A stretch of DNA of 64,000 nucleotides from Cupriavidus plantarum (GCF_905397285.1 NZ_CAJPUX010000008.1:28666-92665); one strand, 5' to 3'. Positions 25,612 to 34,560 are shown, counted from the first letter of the stretch. A program made the numbers and translations. Notes: generated by a model not told the origin, from the sequence alone.

Positions 25612-26391
25612 TCAGCGTCCGGAGAACTGCGGCTTCGTCTTGCCAACGAAGGCATTGAAGCCAATCTGGAAGTCTTCGGTATCGAAGCACGCATAAGCTT
25701 CGTCCGCTTCCTCGGGACGCAGCGGCGTCGGATCCAGCAGACGGCGCACGAACTGCTTGTGCCAGCGCGCGACCAGCGGCGCGCCTTGTGCAATGCGACG
25801 AGCGGTGGCGTAGGCCTCCTCCGGCACATCGGCATCCGCGACGACGCGCGTGACGAGGCCCTTCTCGCGCGCCTCGCTGGCATCGAACACGCGGCCTTCG
25901 AGCACGATCTCCAGCGCGGCGGCAGGGCCGGTCAGGGCCATCAGGCCACCGAGCTCGCCATAGGACATGACAAGCCCGAGCCGGTTGACGGGAACGCCGA
26001 ACCGGCTCGATTGCCCGCAGATGCGCAGGTCGCACATCGAGGCGATTTCCAGTCCGCCCCCCACGCACGCGCCCTGGATCAACGCGATGGTCGGATGCCG
26101 GCAGTCCTGAATCGCCCGCATCGTGGTATGGGTGATCTCCCCATACTCGCGCGCCTGGTCGCGGGTAAAGCGCCGCGTGCGGAATTCCTCGATATCGGCG
26201 CCGGCCGCAAACGCCCTGTCGCCGGCGCCGCGCAGCACCACGCATCGCACGGCATCGTCGGCGGAGAGCGCCTTCATGGTCTCGGTCAGGCCTTGCCACA
26301 TGCCGAGGTCCAGCGCGTTGAGCTTCTCGGGATTGTTCAGCGTGACGGTGGCGATCTGCCCCTCGCGCTCGGTCAGGATCGGTTGTCTCAT
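25612..26391 (-). CDS. Enoyl-CoA hydratase/isomerase (crotonase) family protein
   Basis: The 259-residue protein has the crotonase fold, with the oxyanion motifs AAGADIEEF (62-70) and GACVGGGLEIA (107-117). The position usually occupied by a catalytic Glu after the FG segment is Val in FGVPVNRLG, so it may not be a simple hydratase and could instead be an isomerase, decarboxylase or dehydratase-type member. It is first in the minus-strand operon ending at the FlK-type thioesterase. Confidence 0.87.
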   Translation of the reverse strand: MRQPILTEREGQIATVTLNNPEKLNALDLGMWQGLTETMKALSADDAVRCVVLRGAGDRAFAAGADIEEFRTRRFTRDQAREYGEITHTTMRAIQDCRHPTIALIQGACVGGGLEIASMCDLRICGQSSRFGVPVNRLGLVMSYGELGGLMALTGPAAALEIVLEGRVFDASEAREKGLVTRVVADADVPEEAYATARRIAQGAPLVARWHKQFVRRLLDPTPLRPEEADEAYACFDTEDFQIGFNAFVGKTKPQFSGR

Positions 26392-26646
26392 GGTTATCGT
26401 TGGTATCGGTGGCGCCGGTGGCACCGTGGATAAAGTCCCGGCGGAGCCCGCCCGGCATCGAAAGTCTAGGGCCGGCGCCGTCCGCGGCAAAACGAGAAAA
26501 TCTCGGGCGCCCTTCAAGAAAAACTGAGCCGTGGCTGCTGTGAGAATTTTTCGGTGGAGCTTCAAGTAAATCCACGTTGTGACGCGCCGCAGTTGTTTCC
26601 TAGACTTCGTCACCAATTCCCCATATAGAAAAGGCGTGGAGACAGC

Positions 26647-27786
26647 ATGGCCCTGATCAACTACATCACCCAGATCCAGATCGACTTCGGCGCCGTGGCG
26701 CTGCTGGGGCAGGAGTGCGAGCGCATCGGGATTACCCGACCTCTGGTTGTCACGGATGCGGGCGTCAAGGCTGCGGGCATCGCAAAGCGCGTGCTCGAAC
26801 AACTGCCGCCCGGCATGGAAGCCGTGGTCTACGACGGCACGCCGTCCAATCCAACCGAGCGCGCGATGCGCGAGGCCGTCGCGCTGTACCGCGCCTGTCA
26901 CTGCGACGGCATCATTGCCGTGGGCGGCGGCTCGCCGATCGACCTGGCCAAGGGTGTCGCCGTTTGTGCAACGCACGATGGCCCGCTGCGCCAGTTCGCG
27001 GCGATCGAAGGCGGCGTGACACGCATCACCGCCGCCACCGCGCCCGTCATCGCGATTCCCACCACGGCGGGCACCGGCAGCGAAGTTGGGCGCGGTGCCG
27101 TCCTGATTCTCGACGATGGCCGCAAGGTCGGCGTGCTGTCGCCGCATATCGTGCCGCGCGTCGCCATCTGCGATCCGGAACTGACCTTCGGCCTGCCACG
27201 CTCGCTGACCGCCGCCACGGGCATGGACGCCATTGCGCATTGCATGGAAACGTTCATGGCGCCCGCGTTCAATCCACCCGCCGACGGCATCGCGCTCGAT
27301 GGCCTGCGCCGGGCGTGGCGGCACATCGAACGCGCGGTCAACGAACCGCAGGACCGCCAGGCGCGCCTGTCGATGATGAGCGCCTCGATGCAGGGCGCGC
27401 TCGCATTCCAGAAGGGCCTCGGCTGCGTGCACAGCCTGAGCCATGCGCTGGGCGGCCTGATGCCGACGCTGCACCACGGCACGCTGAACGCGGTACTGTT
27501 GCCCGCCGTCATCCGCTTCAACGCGGAAGCGCCCTCGGTGCGCGACGACGAACGGCTGGAACGCATGGCGCAGGCGATGGACCTGCCGCGTGGAGAAGAC
27601 CCCGGCGCGGCGATCGCGGACATGAGCCAGCGGCTCGGCCTCCCCTCGGGTCTCGGTGCAATGGGCGTCGATCCGGAGATCTTCCCCCGCGTCATCGAGT
27701 ACGCGCTGGCCGATCACTGCCACAAGACCAACCCGCGCATCGCAGGCCCGGAGGATTACCTCGCCATGCTGACAACGTCGATGTAG
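26647..27786 (+). CDS. Iron-containing alcohol dehydrogenase
   Basis: The 379-residue protein belongs to the group III alcohol dehydrogenase family. It has the NAD(P) motif GGGSPIDLAKG and metal-ligand regions TGMDAIAHCME, CVHSLSHALG and LHHGTLNA. It could oxidise an alcohol or reduce an aldehyde or maleylacetate-type substrate. It begins the plus-strand catabolic cluster and is divergent from the crotonase operon, with 255 bp between. Confidence 0.92.
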   Translation: MALINYITQIQIDFGAVALLGQECERIGITRPLVVTDAGVKAAGIAKRVLEQLPPGMEAVVYDGTPSNPTERAMREAVALYRACHCDGIIAVGGGSPIDLAKGVAVCATHDGPLRQFAAIEGGVTRITAATAPVIAIPTTAGTGSEVGRGAVLILDDGRKVGVLSPHIVPRVAICDPELTFGLPRSLTAATGMDAIAHCMETFMAPAFNPPADGIALDGLRRAWRHIERAVNEPQDRQARLSMMSASMQGALAFQKGLGCVHSLSHALGGLMPTLHHGTLNAVLLPAVIRFNAEAPSVRDDERLERMAQAMDLPRGEDPGAAIADMSQRLGLPSGLGAMGVDPEIFPRVIEYALADHCHKTNPRIAGPEDYLAMLTTSM

Positions 27787-27839
27787 TCGCAACAAGCTAG
27801 TCGCAATAAGTTAGCCGCGATAAGTTAGCCGCAAAAAGC
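27784..27839. repeat. Four tandem 14-bp repeats starting at the ADH stop codon
   Basis: Units start with TAG at 27784, 27798, 27812 and 27826; the unit is close to TAGTCGCAATAAGT with a few changes. The first TAG is the stop codon of the alcohol dehydrogenase gene. The array fills most of the 104-bp gap before the Bug gene. It is an unstable, slippage-type repeat rather than a CRISPR. Confidence 0.8.
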
Positions 27840-27890
27840 AGGACGCAGGGGGCGACGCAGATCGCCATCACCATACAAGAGGAGACCACC

Positions 27891-28874
27891 ATGCAACGTC
27901 GCACCTTCCTGCGCGCGGGCACCGCCACGCTCGCTGGCGCCATTCCCGCAGCCTTCTCCACGCGCCTGTTCGCGCAGGACCTGCCCACACAGCCCATCCG
28001 CATCGTCGTCGGCTTCCCGCCGGGCGGTGGCACCGACGTCATGGCGCGCGTGCTGGCGGAGAAGCTCTCCACGCTATGGCAGACGACCGTGCTCGTCGAG
28101 AACCGCCCCGGCGCGGCGGGCGTCGTCGCCGCCGAATACGCGGCCCGCCAGCCCGCGGACGGCACCACGCTGCTGATGACCAATATCAGCAACCATGCCA
28201 TCGCGCCGAGCCTGTATCCCAAGATCAGCTACTCGGTGGAGAAGGACTTCACGCCGATCATGCTCGTCGGCGTCACGCCCAACCTGCTGATCTGCCGCAC
28301 GGGCGGCCCCGCCAAGACGGTAGCGGACGTCATCGCGCTATGCCGCGCCAATCCCGGCAAGATCACGTTCGGCTCCTCGGGCGCCGGCGCCTCGCAGCAC
28401 CTCACGCTCGAAATGTTCAAGCTGCGCGCGGGCGTGGACGCCCTGCATGTTCCGTACCGCGGCTCGGCACCGCTGCTGACCGACCTCATCGGGGGGCAGA
28501 TCGACCTGTGCTTCGAGACCATGACCTCCGCCACGCCGCAGGTGCAGGGCGGCAAGGTGGTGCCCATCGCGCAGACGCGCACGCACCGCGCGAAGAACTT
28601 CCCGAACGTGCCTACGCTCGCGGAGTCCGGATTCCCCGGCTTCGACGCTGGCACATGGTACGGCCTCGTCGGACCCGCCCGCATGAACCCCGCCATGGTC
28701 GCGCGCATGAACGCGGACATGAACCGCGTGATGGCGATGCCGGACGTGGTGGCCAAGCTCGAAGGCTTCGGCGCGGAGGACGGCGGCGGCACCGCAGCCC
28801 GCTTTGGCGAGTTCATCGCGACCGAGCGCGTCAAATGGGCGCGCGTGGTCAAGGAAGCGAACGTCAAGGTGTGA
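27891..28874 (+). CDS. Tripartite tricarboxylate transporter substrate-binding protein (TctC/Bug family), Tat-like signal
   Basis: The 327-residue protein is a Bug binding protein with a twin-arginine-like signal (QRRTFLR) in the first 29 residues, unlike the Sec-type signals of the other three here. Typical blocks are PIRIVVGFPPGG, ENRPGAAGVVA and HVPYRGSAP. It is followed 11 bp later by the FAH gene and lies upstream of a TRAP transporter, so two different solute-capture systems sit in one cluster. The ribosome-binding site AGGAGA is strong. Confidence 0.92.
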   Translation: MQRRTFLRAGTATLAGAIPAAFSTRLFAQDLPTQPIRIVVGFPPGGGTDVMARVLAEKLSTLWQTTVLVENRPGAAGVVAAEYAARQPADGTTLLMTNISNHAIAPSLYPKISYSVEKDFTPIMLVGVTPNLLICRTGGPAKTVADVIALCRANPGKITFGSSGAGASQHLTLEMFKLRAGVDALHVPYRGSAPLLTDLIGGQIDLCFETMTSATPQVQGGKVVPIAQTRTHRAKNFPNVPTLAESGFPGFDAGTWYGLVGPARMNPAMVARMNADMNRVMAMPDVVAKLEGFGAEDGGGTAARFGEFIATERVKWARVVKEANVKV

Positions 28875-28885
28875 AGGGACGCGAC

Positions 28886-30085
28886 ATGAAGCGGCACATC
28901 GACCTCGCATCGACTCTTCCGGTGGACGCTGACCGCGCCGTGCTCGTCGGCCGCGTCTGGAAACCCGCCGGCGCGGAGCACGTGGGCGGCCCCACGCTCG
29001 TCACCGTGCGCGACGGCATGCTGATCGATATCGGCACGCTGGCACCGACGGTCTCGGCCCTGCTCGCCATCGACGACTGCGCCGAGCATGTGCGGCGCGC
29101 GCGGGGTCCTTCGCTGGGCGCCCTGCAGGACTGGCTCGATGACACCTGCGCGCACGGTGACGACGCCACGCATCGTCACCTGCTCGCCCCGAACGACCTG
29201 CAGGTCGTCAAGGCTGCCGGCGTCACCTTCGCCAACAGCATGCTGGAGCGCGTGATCGAAGAACGCGCGCGCGGCGACGCGGCGAGCGCCGCCGCCATTC
29301 GCGAGAGCATCGCCGGCATCGTCGGCGACAGCCTTGCCGCATTGCGCCCCGGCTCGCCGGAAGCCATGCGTGTGAAGGCGGTTCTCGTCGCGCAGGGCCT
29401 GTGGTCGCAGTACCTCGAAGTCGGTATCGGCCCCGACGCGGAGATCTTCACCAAGGCCGCACCGCTCGCCTCGGTCGGCATCGGCGCCGACGTGGGGCTG
29501 CACCCGATGTCTACGTGGAACAACCCCGAGCCCGAGATCGTGCTCGCTGTCTCGCCCGCCGGGCAAATCGTCGGCGCGACGCTCGGCAACGACGTCAACC
29601 TGCGCGATGTGGAAGGCCGCAGCGCGCTGTTATTAGGCAAGGCCAAGGACAATAACGCCTCGTGCGGCATCGGCCCGTTCATCCGCCTCTGCGATGCGCA
29701 CTTCGGTATCGCGGACATCGAGGTAGCCGACCTCACGCTGCGCGTGGAGGGCGAGGACGGCTTCGTGCTCGATGGCACGAGCACCATGAAGCAGATCAGC
29801 CGCTCGCCACACGAACTCGTCGCCAACGCGATGGGGCCGCATCACCAGTATCCCGACGGCATCATGCTGTTCTGCGGCACGCTGTTCGCGCCCGTGAAGG
29901 ATCGCGACGCGCCCGGTGCCGGATTCACCCATCACCTCGGCGATCGCGTCGATATCGCGTCGCCGAAGCTTGGCGGGCTGGTCAACTGGGTGGGCGACTG
30001 CACGCGGCTGCCGCCCTGGACCTTCGGCATCGGCGCGCTCATGCGCAACCTGGCCCAGCGCGGGCTCCTGCATCCGCCGCCCTGA
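28886..30085 (+). CDS. Fumarylacetoacetate hydrolase (FAH) family protein
   Basis: The 399-residue protein has the FAH C-terminal domain, with metal ligands expected in NPEPEIVLAV and the GNDVNLRDVEG block and a typical KAKDNNASC/GPF segment. The extra N-terminal 110 residues match the longer FAH members linked to sugar-acid degradation (2-keto-3-deoxy acid dehydratase type) rather than tyrosine breakdown, but this is not proven. I chose ATG 28886 because an upstream in-frame ATG lies inside the Bug gene. Neighbouring lactonase-like and alcohol dehydrogenase genes fit a sugar-acid pathway. Confidence 0.85.
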   Translation: MKRHIDLASTLPVDADRAVLVGRVWKPAGAEHVGGPTLVTVRDGMLIDIGTLAPTVSALLAIDDCAEHVRRARGPSLGALQDWLDDTCAHGDDATHRHLLAPNDLQVVKAAGVTFANSMLERVIEERARGDAASAAAIRESIAGIVGDSLAALRPGSPEAMRVKAVLVAQGLWSQYLEVGIGPDAEIFTKAAPLASVGIGADVGLHPMSTWNNPEPEIVLAVSPAGQIVGATLGNDVNLRDVEGRSALLLGKAKDNNASCGIGPFIRLCDAHFGIADIEVADLTLRVEGEDGFVLDGTSTMKQISRSPHELVANAMGPHHQYPDGIMLFCGTLFAPVKDRDAPGAGFTHHLGDRVDIASPKLGGLVNWVGDCTRLPPWTFGIGALMRNLAQRGLLHPPP

Positions 30086-30164
30086 GATTCCCTTCGAGGG
30101 CGCCCACCGCTCGCACAAGCCCGCGCGCAGCACGCGGGCCACCTTTCGCCATACAGGAGACATC

Positions 30165-31142
30165 ATGAAAACCACGATCGCACGGATCGTGCTGGCCACG
30201 CTTTTGTCCGCCGCCAGCACCCTCACTCTTGCCCAGAGCGTCAAACTGCGTTTCGCCCATACCGTACCGGAGAGCGATTCCCAGCATCAGGCCGCGTTGC
30301 AGTTCGCCAAACAGGTCAAGGCCCGCACCAACGGCGACGTCGACATCCAGGTCTTCGCCAACAGCCAGCTCGGCAACGACACCACGCTTGTGACGGGTGT
30401 GCGCAGCGGCACGATCGATATCGGCGCCACCGGCAATCCGTTCGTCACGGGCCTCGTGCCGAAGCTCAACGTGCTCGACCTGCCCTACCAGTTCGAGGAC
30501 GGTCCCAGCGCCTATCGCACGCTCGACGGCGCCGTCGGCCGCTCGCTGCTCGACGAGCTGGGCGCGCACCGCATCAAGGGTCTGGCGTTCTGGGAGATCG
30601 GCTTCCGCAGCCTCGGCAACAACAAGCGGCCGATCAACAAGGCGGAGGACATTCGCGGCCTCAAGATCCGCACGACACCGAATCCCTCGCATATCAAGGC
30701 GTTCCAGTTGCTCGGCGCAAGCCCGCAGCCGATGCCGTTCGCCGAGGTCTTCGGCGCGCTGGAGTCGGGTGCCGTCGATGGCCAGGAAAACCCGCCCACG
30801 CTGATGGTATCGGCCAAGCTGTACGAGGTGCAGAAGTATGTCTCGATGACGCGCCATGCCTACACCGCGCTCGTCGTGCTGATGAACAAGGCGAAGTTCG
30901 AATCGCTCAAGCCCGAGTACCAGAAGATCCTGCTGGAAGAAGCTGCCTCCGCCGCGACCTTCCAGCGCAAGCTCAACGCGGACAACGAGCGGTCCGCCAT
31001 CGCGCAGCTGCGCGCAAAGGGCGTGCAGGTGAACGAGCAGCCGGACGTCGCCAGCATCCGCAAGGTCGTTCGCGAAGAGACCCGCCAGCTCTACGTGCAG
31101 AAGAACGGCGATGCGGTATTGCGGGCGATGGAAGCGCGCTGA
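30165..31142 (+). CDS. dctP: TRAP transporter substrate-binding protein (DctP family)
   Basis: The 325-residue periplasmic protein has a signal peptide (about 1-23) and the DctP layout: LRFAHTVPESD near the start, the Arg-containing GLKIRTTPNPSH, and VDGQENPP. It binds an organic acid, often a sugar acid or keto acid, for the DctQM permease encoded downstream. A good ribosome-binding site AGGAGA precedes it. Unusually, an amidohydrolase gene separates it from dctQ. Confidence 0.92.
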   Translation: MKTTIARIVLATLLSAASTLTLAQSVKLRFAHTVPESDSQHQAALQFAKQVKARTNGDVDIQVFANSQLGNDTTLVTGVRSGTIDIGATGNPFVTGLVPKLNVLDLPYQFEDGPSAYRTLDGAVGRSLLDELGAHRIKGLAFWEIGFRSLGNNKRPINKAEDIRGLKIRTTPNPSHIKAFQLLGASPQPMPFAEVFGALESGAVDGQENPPTLMVSAKLYEVQKYVSMTRHAYTALVVLMNKAKFESLKPEYQKILLEEAASAATFQRKLNADNERSAIAQLRAKGVQVNEQPDVASIRKVVREETRQLYVQKNGDAVLRAMEAR

Positions 31143-31196
31143 GACCGTACGCGACCTCTTACGCCACACGCCATCACGCATGGAAGGACGCTACCC

Positions 31197-32138
31197 ATGA
31201 CTACCTTGCCCACCGCCGTCGTCGACACGCACCACCACCTCTGGCGGCTCGACACCGGCCACTACCCCTGGCTGCAGGACCGCTATGACGCCGCCGCGTT
31301 CTTCCTCGGCGACTATGCCGCGCTCCGCCGCGATTACGACACCGACGACTACCTCACGGCCTGGCGCCGCGTGCCCGGCGCGAGGCTGGCCGCCACCGTC
31401 CACGTCGAGGCCGAGCGCGATCGCGCCGAATCGCTGGCGGAGACCGCATGGCTGCACGAGGTCCACCAGCACGCGGGCTTTCCCAATGCCGTGGTGGCGC
31501 ATGCGGACTTCCTGTCTCCCACCCTGAGCGAGGATCTGCGCGCGCAATGCGACCACCCGCTCGTGCGCGGCGTGCGGTGCAAGCCACGCACGGCCGCCAG
31601 CCTCGAGGCCGCCGCGGCCCTGCGTGGACAGCCGGGGACGCTCCAGGACCGGCAATGGCGCGCGGGCCTGCGCGCGCTCGCCGAGCACGGTCTCATCTAC
31701 GACCTGCGCGTCCCGTACTGGCACCTCGAAGACGCCGCCGAGGCCATCGCCGAAGCGCCCGATCTCGACGTCGTCGTCGAACACGCGGGTCTGCCATGGG
31801 ATCGCACGCCGGAAGGGCTCGCACAGTGGCGTCGCGGGCTCGCCGCGCTGGCGAGCCTGCCGCGCGTCTCCATCAAGCTTTCCGAGTTCGGCCTGCCGCA
31901 TACCGCCTGGCAACGCGAGAGCAATGTCGCCGTCATCCGCGACGTCCTGTCCCTCTTCGGCCCGCATCGCTGCATGTTCGCAAGCAACCTCCCCGTCTCC
32001 AGCCTGCGCGCGGGCCTGCCGGAGATCGTCGCCACCGTGGGCGCCGCGCTGGAAGGCCTCCCCAACGCCGATATCCGCGCGGTCTGGCACGACAACGCGA
32101 TACGCATCTACCGCATCTCTGGCATCGAGCAGGAGTGA
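31197..32138 (+). CDS. Amidohydrolase-family hydrolase (lactonase type)
   Basis: The 313-residue protein is a paralogue of the amidohydrolase at 22335. It has HHH near the start (VDTHHHLWR), the shared HYPWLQ segment, a conserved VVVEHAGLPW block, and FASNLPVSSL. L-rhamnono- or L-fuconolactonase and pyrone dicarboxylate lactonase are the closest functional types. It is embedded in the TRAP operon, which ties its substrate to the transported solute. dctQ begins 4 bp after its stop. Confidence 0.85.
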   Translation: MTTLPTAVVDTHHHLWRLDTGHYPWLQDRYDAAAFFLGDYAALRRDYDTDDYLTAWRRVPGARLAATVHVEAERDRAESLAETAWLHEVHQHAGFPNAVVAHADFLSPTLSEDLRAQCDHPLVRGVRCKPRTAASLEAAAALRGQPGTLQDRQWRAGLRALAEHGLIYDLRVPYWHLEDAAEAIAEAPDLDVVVEHAGLPWDRTPEGLAQWRRGLAALASLPRVSIKLSEFGLPHTAWQRESNVAVIRDVLSLFGPHRCMFASNLPVSSLRAGLPEIVATVGAALEGLPNADIRAVWHDNAIRIYRISGIEQE

Positions 32139-32142
32139 CATC

Positions 32143-32643
32143 ATGAATTCCCTATCCGTCCGCATCATCCGCGCGCTCATGGTCGCAATGATGACCGCGA
32201 TGATCGTGCTCGTCTTCGGCAACGTCGTCTTGCGCTACGTCTTCAACTCCGGCATCGCGTTCTCGGAAGAGGCCTCCCGCTTCCTCTTCATGTGGCTGAC
32301 GCTGATCGGCGCGCTGCTCGTGATGCACGACAAGGCCCACCTCGGCATGTCCACGGTAGTCTCGCATCTGGGCGAGAACGCGCAGCGCGCGTGCCGCCTG
32401 CTGGCGGATGCCGGCGCCCTCGCCTGTTGCCTGCTGCTGGCGCATGGTGCGTGGCAACTGGTCGAGATCGGCATGGACGACCGCGCGCCCGTCACGGGCG
32501 TGCCGCTCGGCATCGTCTATGCCTCGCTGCTGATCTGCAGTGTTGGCATGGCCGCGATGCTGCTGCACTCGCTATGGCGCCTCATCAGCGGGCGCATGGC
32601 GCAACATGAACTGGTGCCGCAGTCCGGCACCAGCGGCGAATGA
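32143..32643 (+). CDS. dctQ: TRAP transporter small permease (DctQ family)
   Basis: The 166-residue inner-membrane protein has four predicted membrane segments, with the DctQ features SEEASRFLFMWLTLIGA and HLGM. It forms the small membrane subunit with DctM. Start ATG 32143 follows AGGAG. It is separated from dctM by 19 bp. Confidence 0.9.
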   Translation: MNSLSVRIIRALMVAMMTAMIVLVFGNVVLRYVFNSGIAFSEEASRFLFMWLTLIGALLVMHDKAHLGMSTVVSHLGENAQRACRLLADAGALACCLLLAHGAWQLVEIGMDDRAPVTGVPLGIVYASLLICSVGMAAMLLHSLWRLISGRMAQHELVPQSGTSGE

Positions 32644-32662
32644 CCGGCGCGGAGGCTGCACC

Positions 32663-33952
32663 ATGACCATCTTCGTTTTCGTCGGCTCCCTGCTCGGCGC
32701 CATGTCGCTGGGCATGCCAATCGCCTTCGCGCTGCTGGCATCGGGCGTCGCCCTGATGCTGCATCTCGGCAACTTCGACACGCAGATCCTCGCGCAGAAC
32801 ATGCTCGAGGGCGTCAACAACTATCCCCTCATGGCCGTGCCGTTCTTCATGCTTGCGGGCGAGCTGATGAACGCCGGCGGCTTGTCCCAGCGCATCGTGC
32901 GCGTGGCCGATGCGGCGGTGGGCCACGTACGGGGCGGCCTCGGCTACGTGGCGATCATCGCGGCCACGGTCGTCGCCAGCATCTCGGGCTCGGCGGTCGC
33001 GGATACGGCCGCCGTTGCCGCGCTCCTGATTCCGATGATGCGCAAGGCCGGCTACAACGTGCCGCGCGCGGCCGGCCTGATCGCGGCCGGTGGGATCATC
33101 GCGCCGGTCATCCCGCCGTCGATCGCCATCGTCGTGTTCGGCGTGGTCGCGCAGATTTCCATCACCAAGCTCTTCCTCGCCGGTATCGCGCCGGGCGCGA
33201 TGATGGCCTTCACCCTCGCGGCGACGTGGTACTTCTGCGCGCGCAAGGAGATGCGAAGCGGCAAGCTGGCCGAGGTGCAGCCGTTCTCGTTGCGCCGGCT
33301 ACTGCAAACGCTGCGCGAAGGCGTATGGGCACTGGTATTGCCGGTCGTGATCATCGGCGGCATGAAAATCGGCGCGTTCACGCCGACGGAGGCGGCAGTC
33401 GTCGCCGTCGTGTACGCGATGGCCATCGGGCGATTCGTCTACGGCGAACTCAAGCTGCGCGACCTGCCGTCGCTGATCGTCACCGCGTCCAAGACATCCA
33501 GCACCGTGCTGTTCCTCGTGGCTTGCGCGCTGGTCTCCGCGTGGCTCATCACCATCGCGAACATCCCGGCGCAGGTCACCACGCTGCTCGACCCGTTCAT
33601 CGACAACAAGATCCTGCTGATGTTCGTCATCATGGTGCTGGTCATCATCGTCGGCACCGCGCTCGACCTGATGCCGACCATCCTGATCATGACGCCGATC
33701 CTCATGCCGGTGATCACCAAGGCAGGCATCGATCCCGTCTACTTCGGCGTGATGTTCGTGCTCAACAACGCCATCGGGCTGCTCACGCCACCGGTCGGCA
33801 CGGTACTCAACGTCGTGGCGGGAACGTCGCGCTGCAGCCTCGACAGCGTGATCGGCGGCGTCTGGCCGTTCCTGCTCAGCCTGACCGCGCTGATGTTCCT
33901 GTTCGTGCTGTTCCCTCAACTGATCCTCGTGCCGGCCAGCTGGCTGCGCTGA
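32663..33952 (+). CDS. dctM: TRAP transporter large permease (DctM family)
   Basis: The 429-residue inner-membrane protein has about 12 membrane segments and typical DctM motifs: NNYPLMAVPFFMLAGELM, SGSAVADTAAV and VIPPSIAIVVFG. It carries out sodium-coupled transport with DctP and DctQ. I chose ATG 32663, 8 bases after a GGAGG site; an upstream in-frame ATG lies inside dctQ. Confidence 0.93.
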   Translation: MTIFVFVGSLLGAMSLGMPIAFALLASGVALMLHLGNFDTQILAQNMLEGVNNYPLMAVPFFMLAGELMNAGGLSQRIVRVADAAVGHVRGGLGYVAIIAATVVASISGSAVADTAAVAALLIPMMRKAGYNVPRAAGLIAAGGIIAPVIPPSIAIVVFGVVAQISITKLFLAGIAPGAMMAFTLAATWYFCARKEMRSGKLAEVQPFSLRRLLQTLREGVWALVLPVVIIGGMKIGAFTPTEAAVVAVVYAMAIGRFVYGELKLRDLPSLIVTASKTSSTVLFLVACALVSAWLITIANIPAQVTTLLDPFIDNKILLMFVIMVLVIIVGTALDLMPTILIMTPILMPVITKAGIDPVYFGVMFVLNNAIGLLTPPVGTVLNVVAGTSRCSLDSVIGGVWPFLLSLTALMFLFVLFPQLILVPASWLR

Positions 33953-33978
33953 TACCCATAACGATCCGGAGACTCGCC

Positions 33979-34560
33979 ATGACGAAATACCTGCCCGCCC
34001 TCGCGGCATCGGCCATCGCGCTCGCCGCGCTGGCGATCGTGACACCCGCACGCGCGGACACGCGCACCCCCGCATGCAAGGCCGCGCACGACGCGCGCCC
34101 CGACAACCGCAACTACCCGCGCGATGCCGTGCCGCGCTACATCAAGACGCCGACGGGCTACCTGATCGTCCTTCGCATGGGCGACAACGTGTTCGAGCAG
34201 CTCGAGTCGTTTGCGATCTGCGAGAACATCCCGGCCGCCAGCCTTTCCGCGATCGGCTTCGCCAACGTGACATTCGGCTTCTGGGATGCCGGCAAGCAGG
34301 ACTTCAATCCGAAGACTTATCGGAACGTGGAAATGGCGAGCATCGTCGGCAGCCTCGCCTGGAAGAACGGCAAGCCGTCGATCCACGCGCACGGCGTCGC
34401 CGGCGATTCGCAGTTCGACACGTACGGCGGCCACATCCTGTCGATGGAGGTCGGCACGGGCTCGCTCGAAGTCACGGTGACACTGATCCCGGAAAAACTC
34501 GAGCGCGCGGTCGACCCGCGCATTGGCGCGAATGTGTTGCAATTGTCGAGTTCGCACTGA
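33979..34560 (+). CDS. Exported PPC (DUF296) domain protein
   Basis: The 193-residue protein has an N-terminal signal peptide (about 1-27, cleaved after ARA) and then a PPC/DUF296 domain: LRMGDNVFEQLESFAICENI, the ASLSAIGFANVTFGFWD strand pair, and the His-containing HAHGVAGDSQFDTYGGH block. PPC domains are usually cytosolic, in AT-hook DNA-binding proteins or as stand-alone trimers. A periplasmic version at the end of a TRAP/lactonase operon suggests a small-molecule or metal-binding role, not DNA binding. 26 bp separate it from dctM. Confidence 0.75.
   Translation: MTKYLPALAASAIALAALAIVTPARADTRTPACKAAHDARPDNRNYPRDAVPRYIKTPTGYLIVLRMGDNVFEQLESFAICENIPAASLSAIGFANVTFGFWDAGKQDFNPKTYRNVEMASIVGSLAWKNGKPSIHAHGVAGDSQFDTYGGHILSMEVGTGSLEVTVTLIPEKLERAVDPRIGANVLQLSSSH

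Noticed and set aside
25612..27795. 727-residue minus-strand frame covering the crotonase gene and the alcohol dehydrogenase region
   Set aside because: Only the C-terminal 259 residues are crotonase; the rest is antisense to the dehydrogenase. The start at 26391 is the real one.
27784..27839. CRISPR array
   Set aside because: The units are 14 bp with no spacers, so it is a tandem repeat.
28076..30085. Single 669-residue FAH fusion protein
   Set aside because: The first 270 residues are an out-of-frame reading of the Bug gene; the FAH protein starts at 28886.
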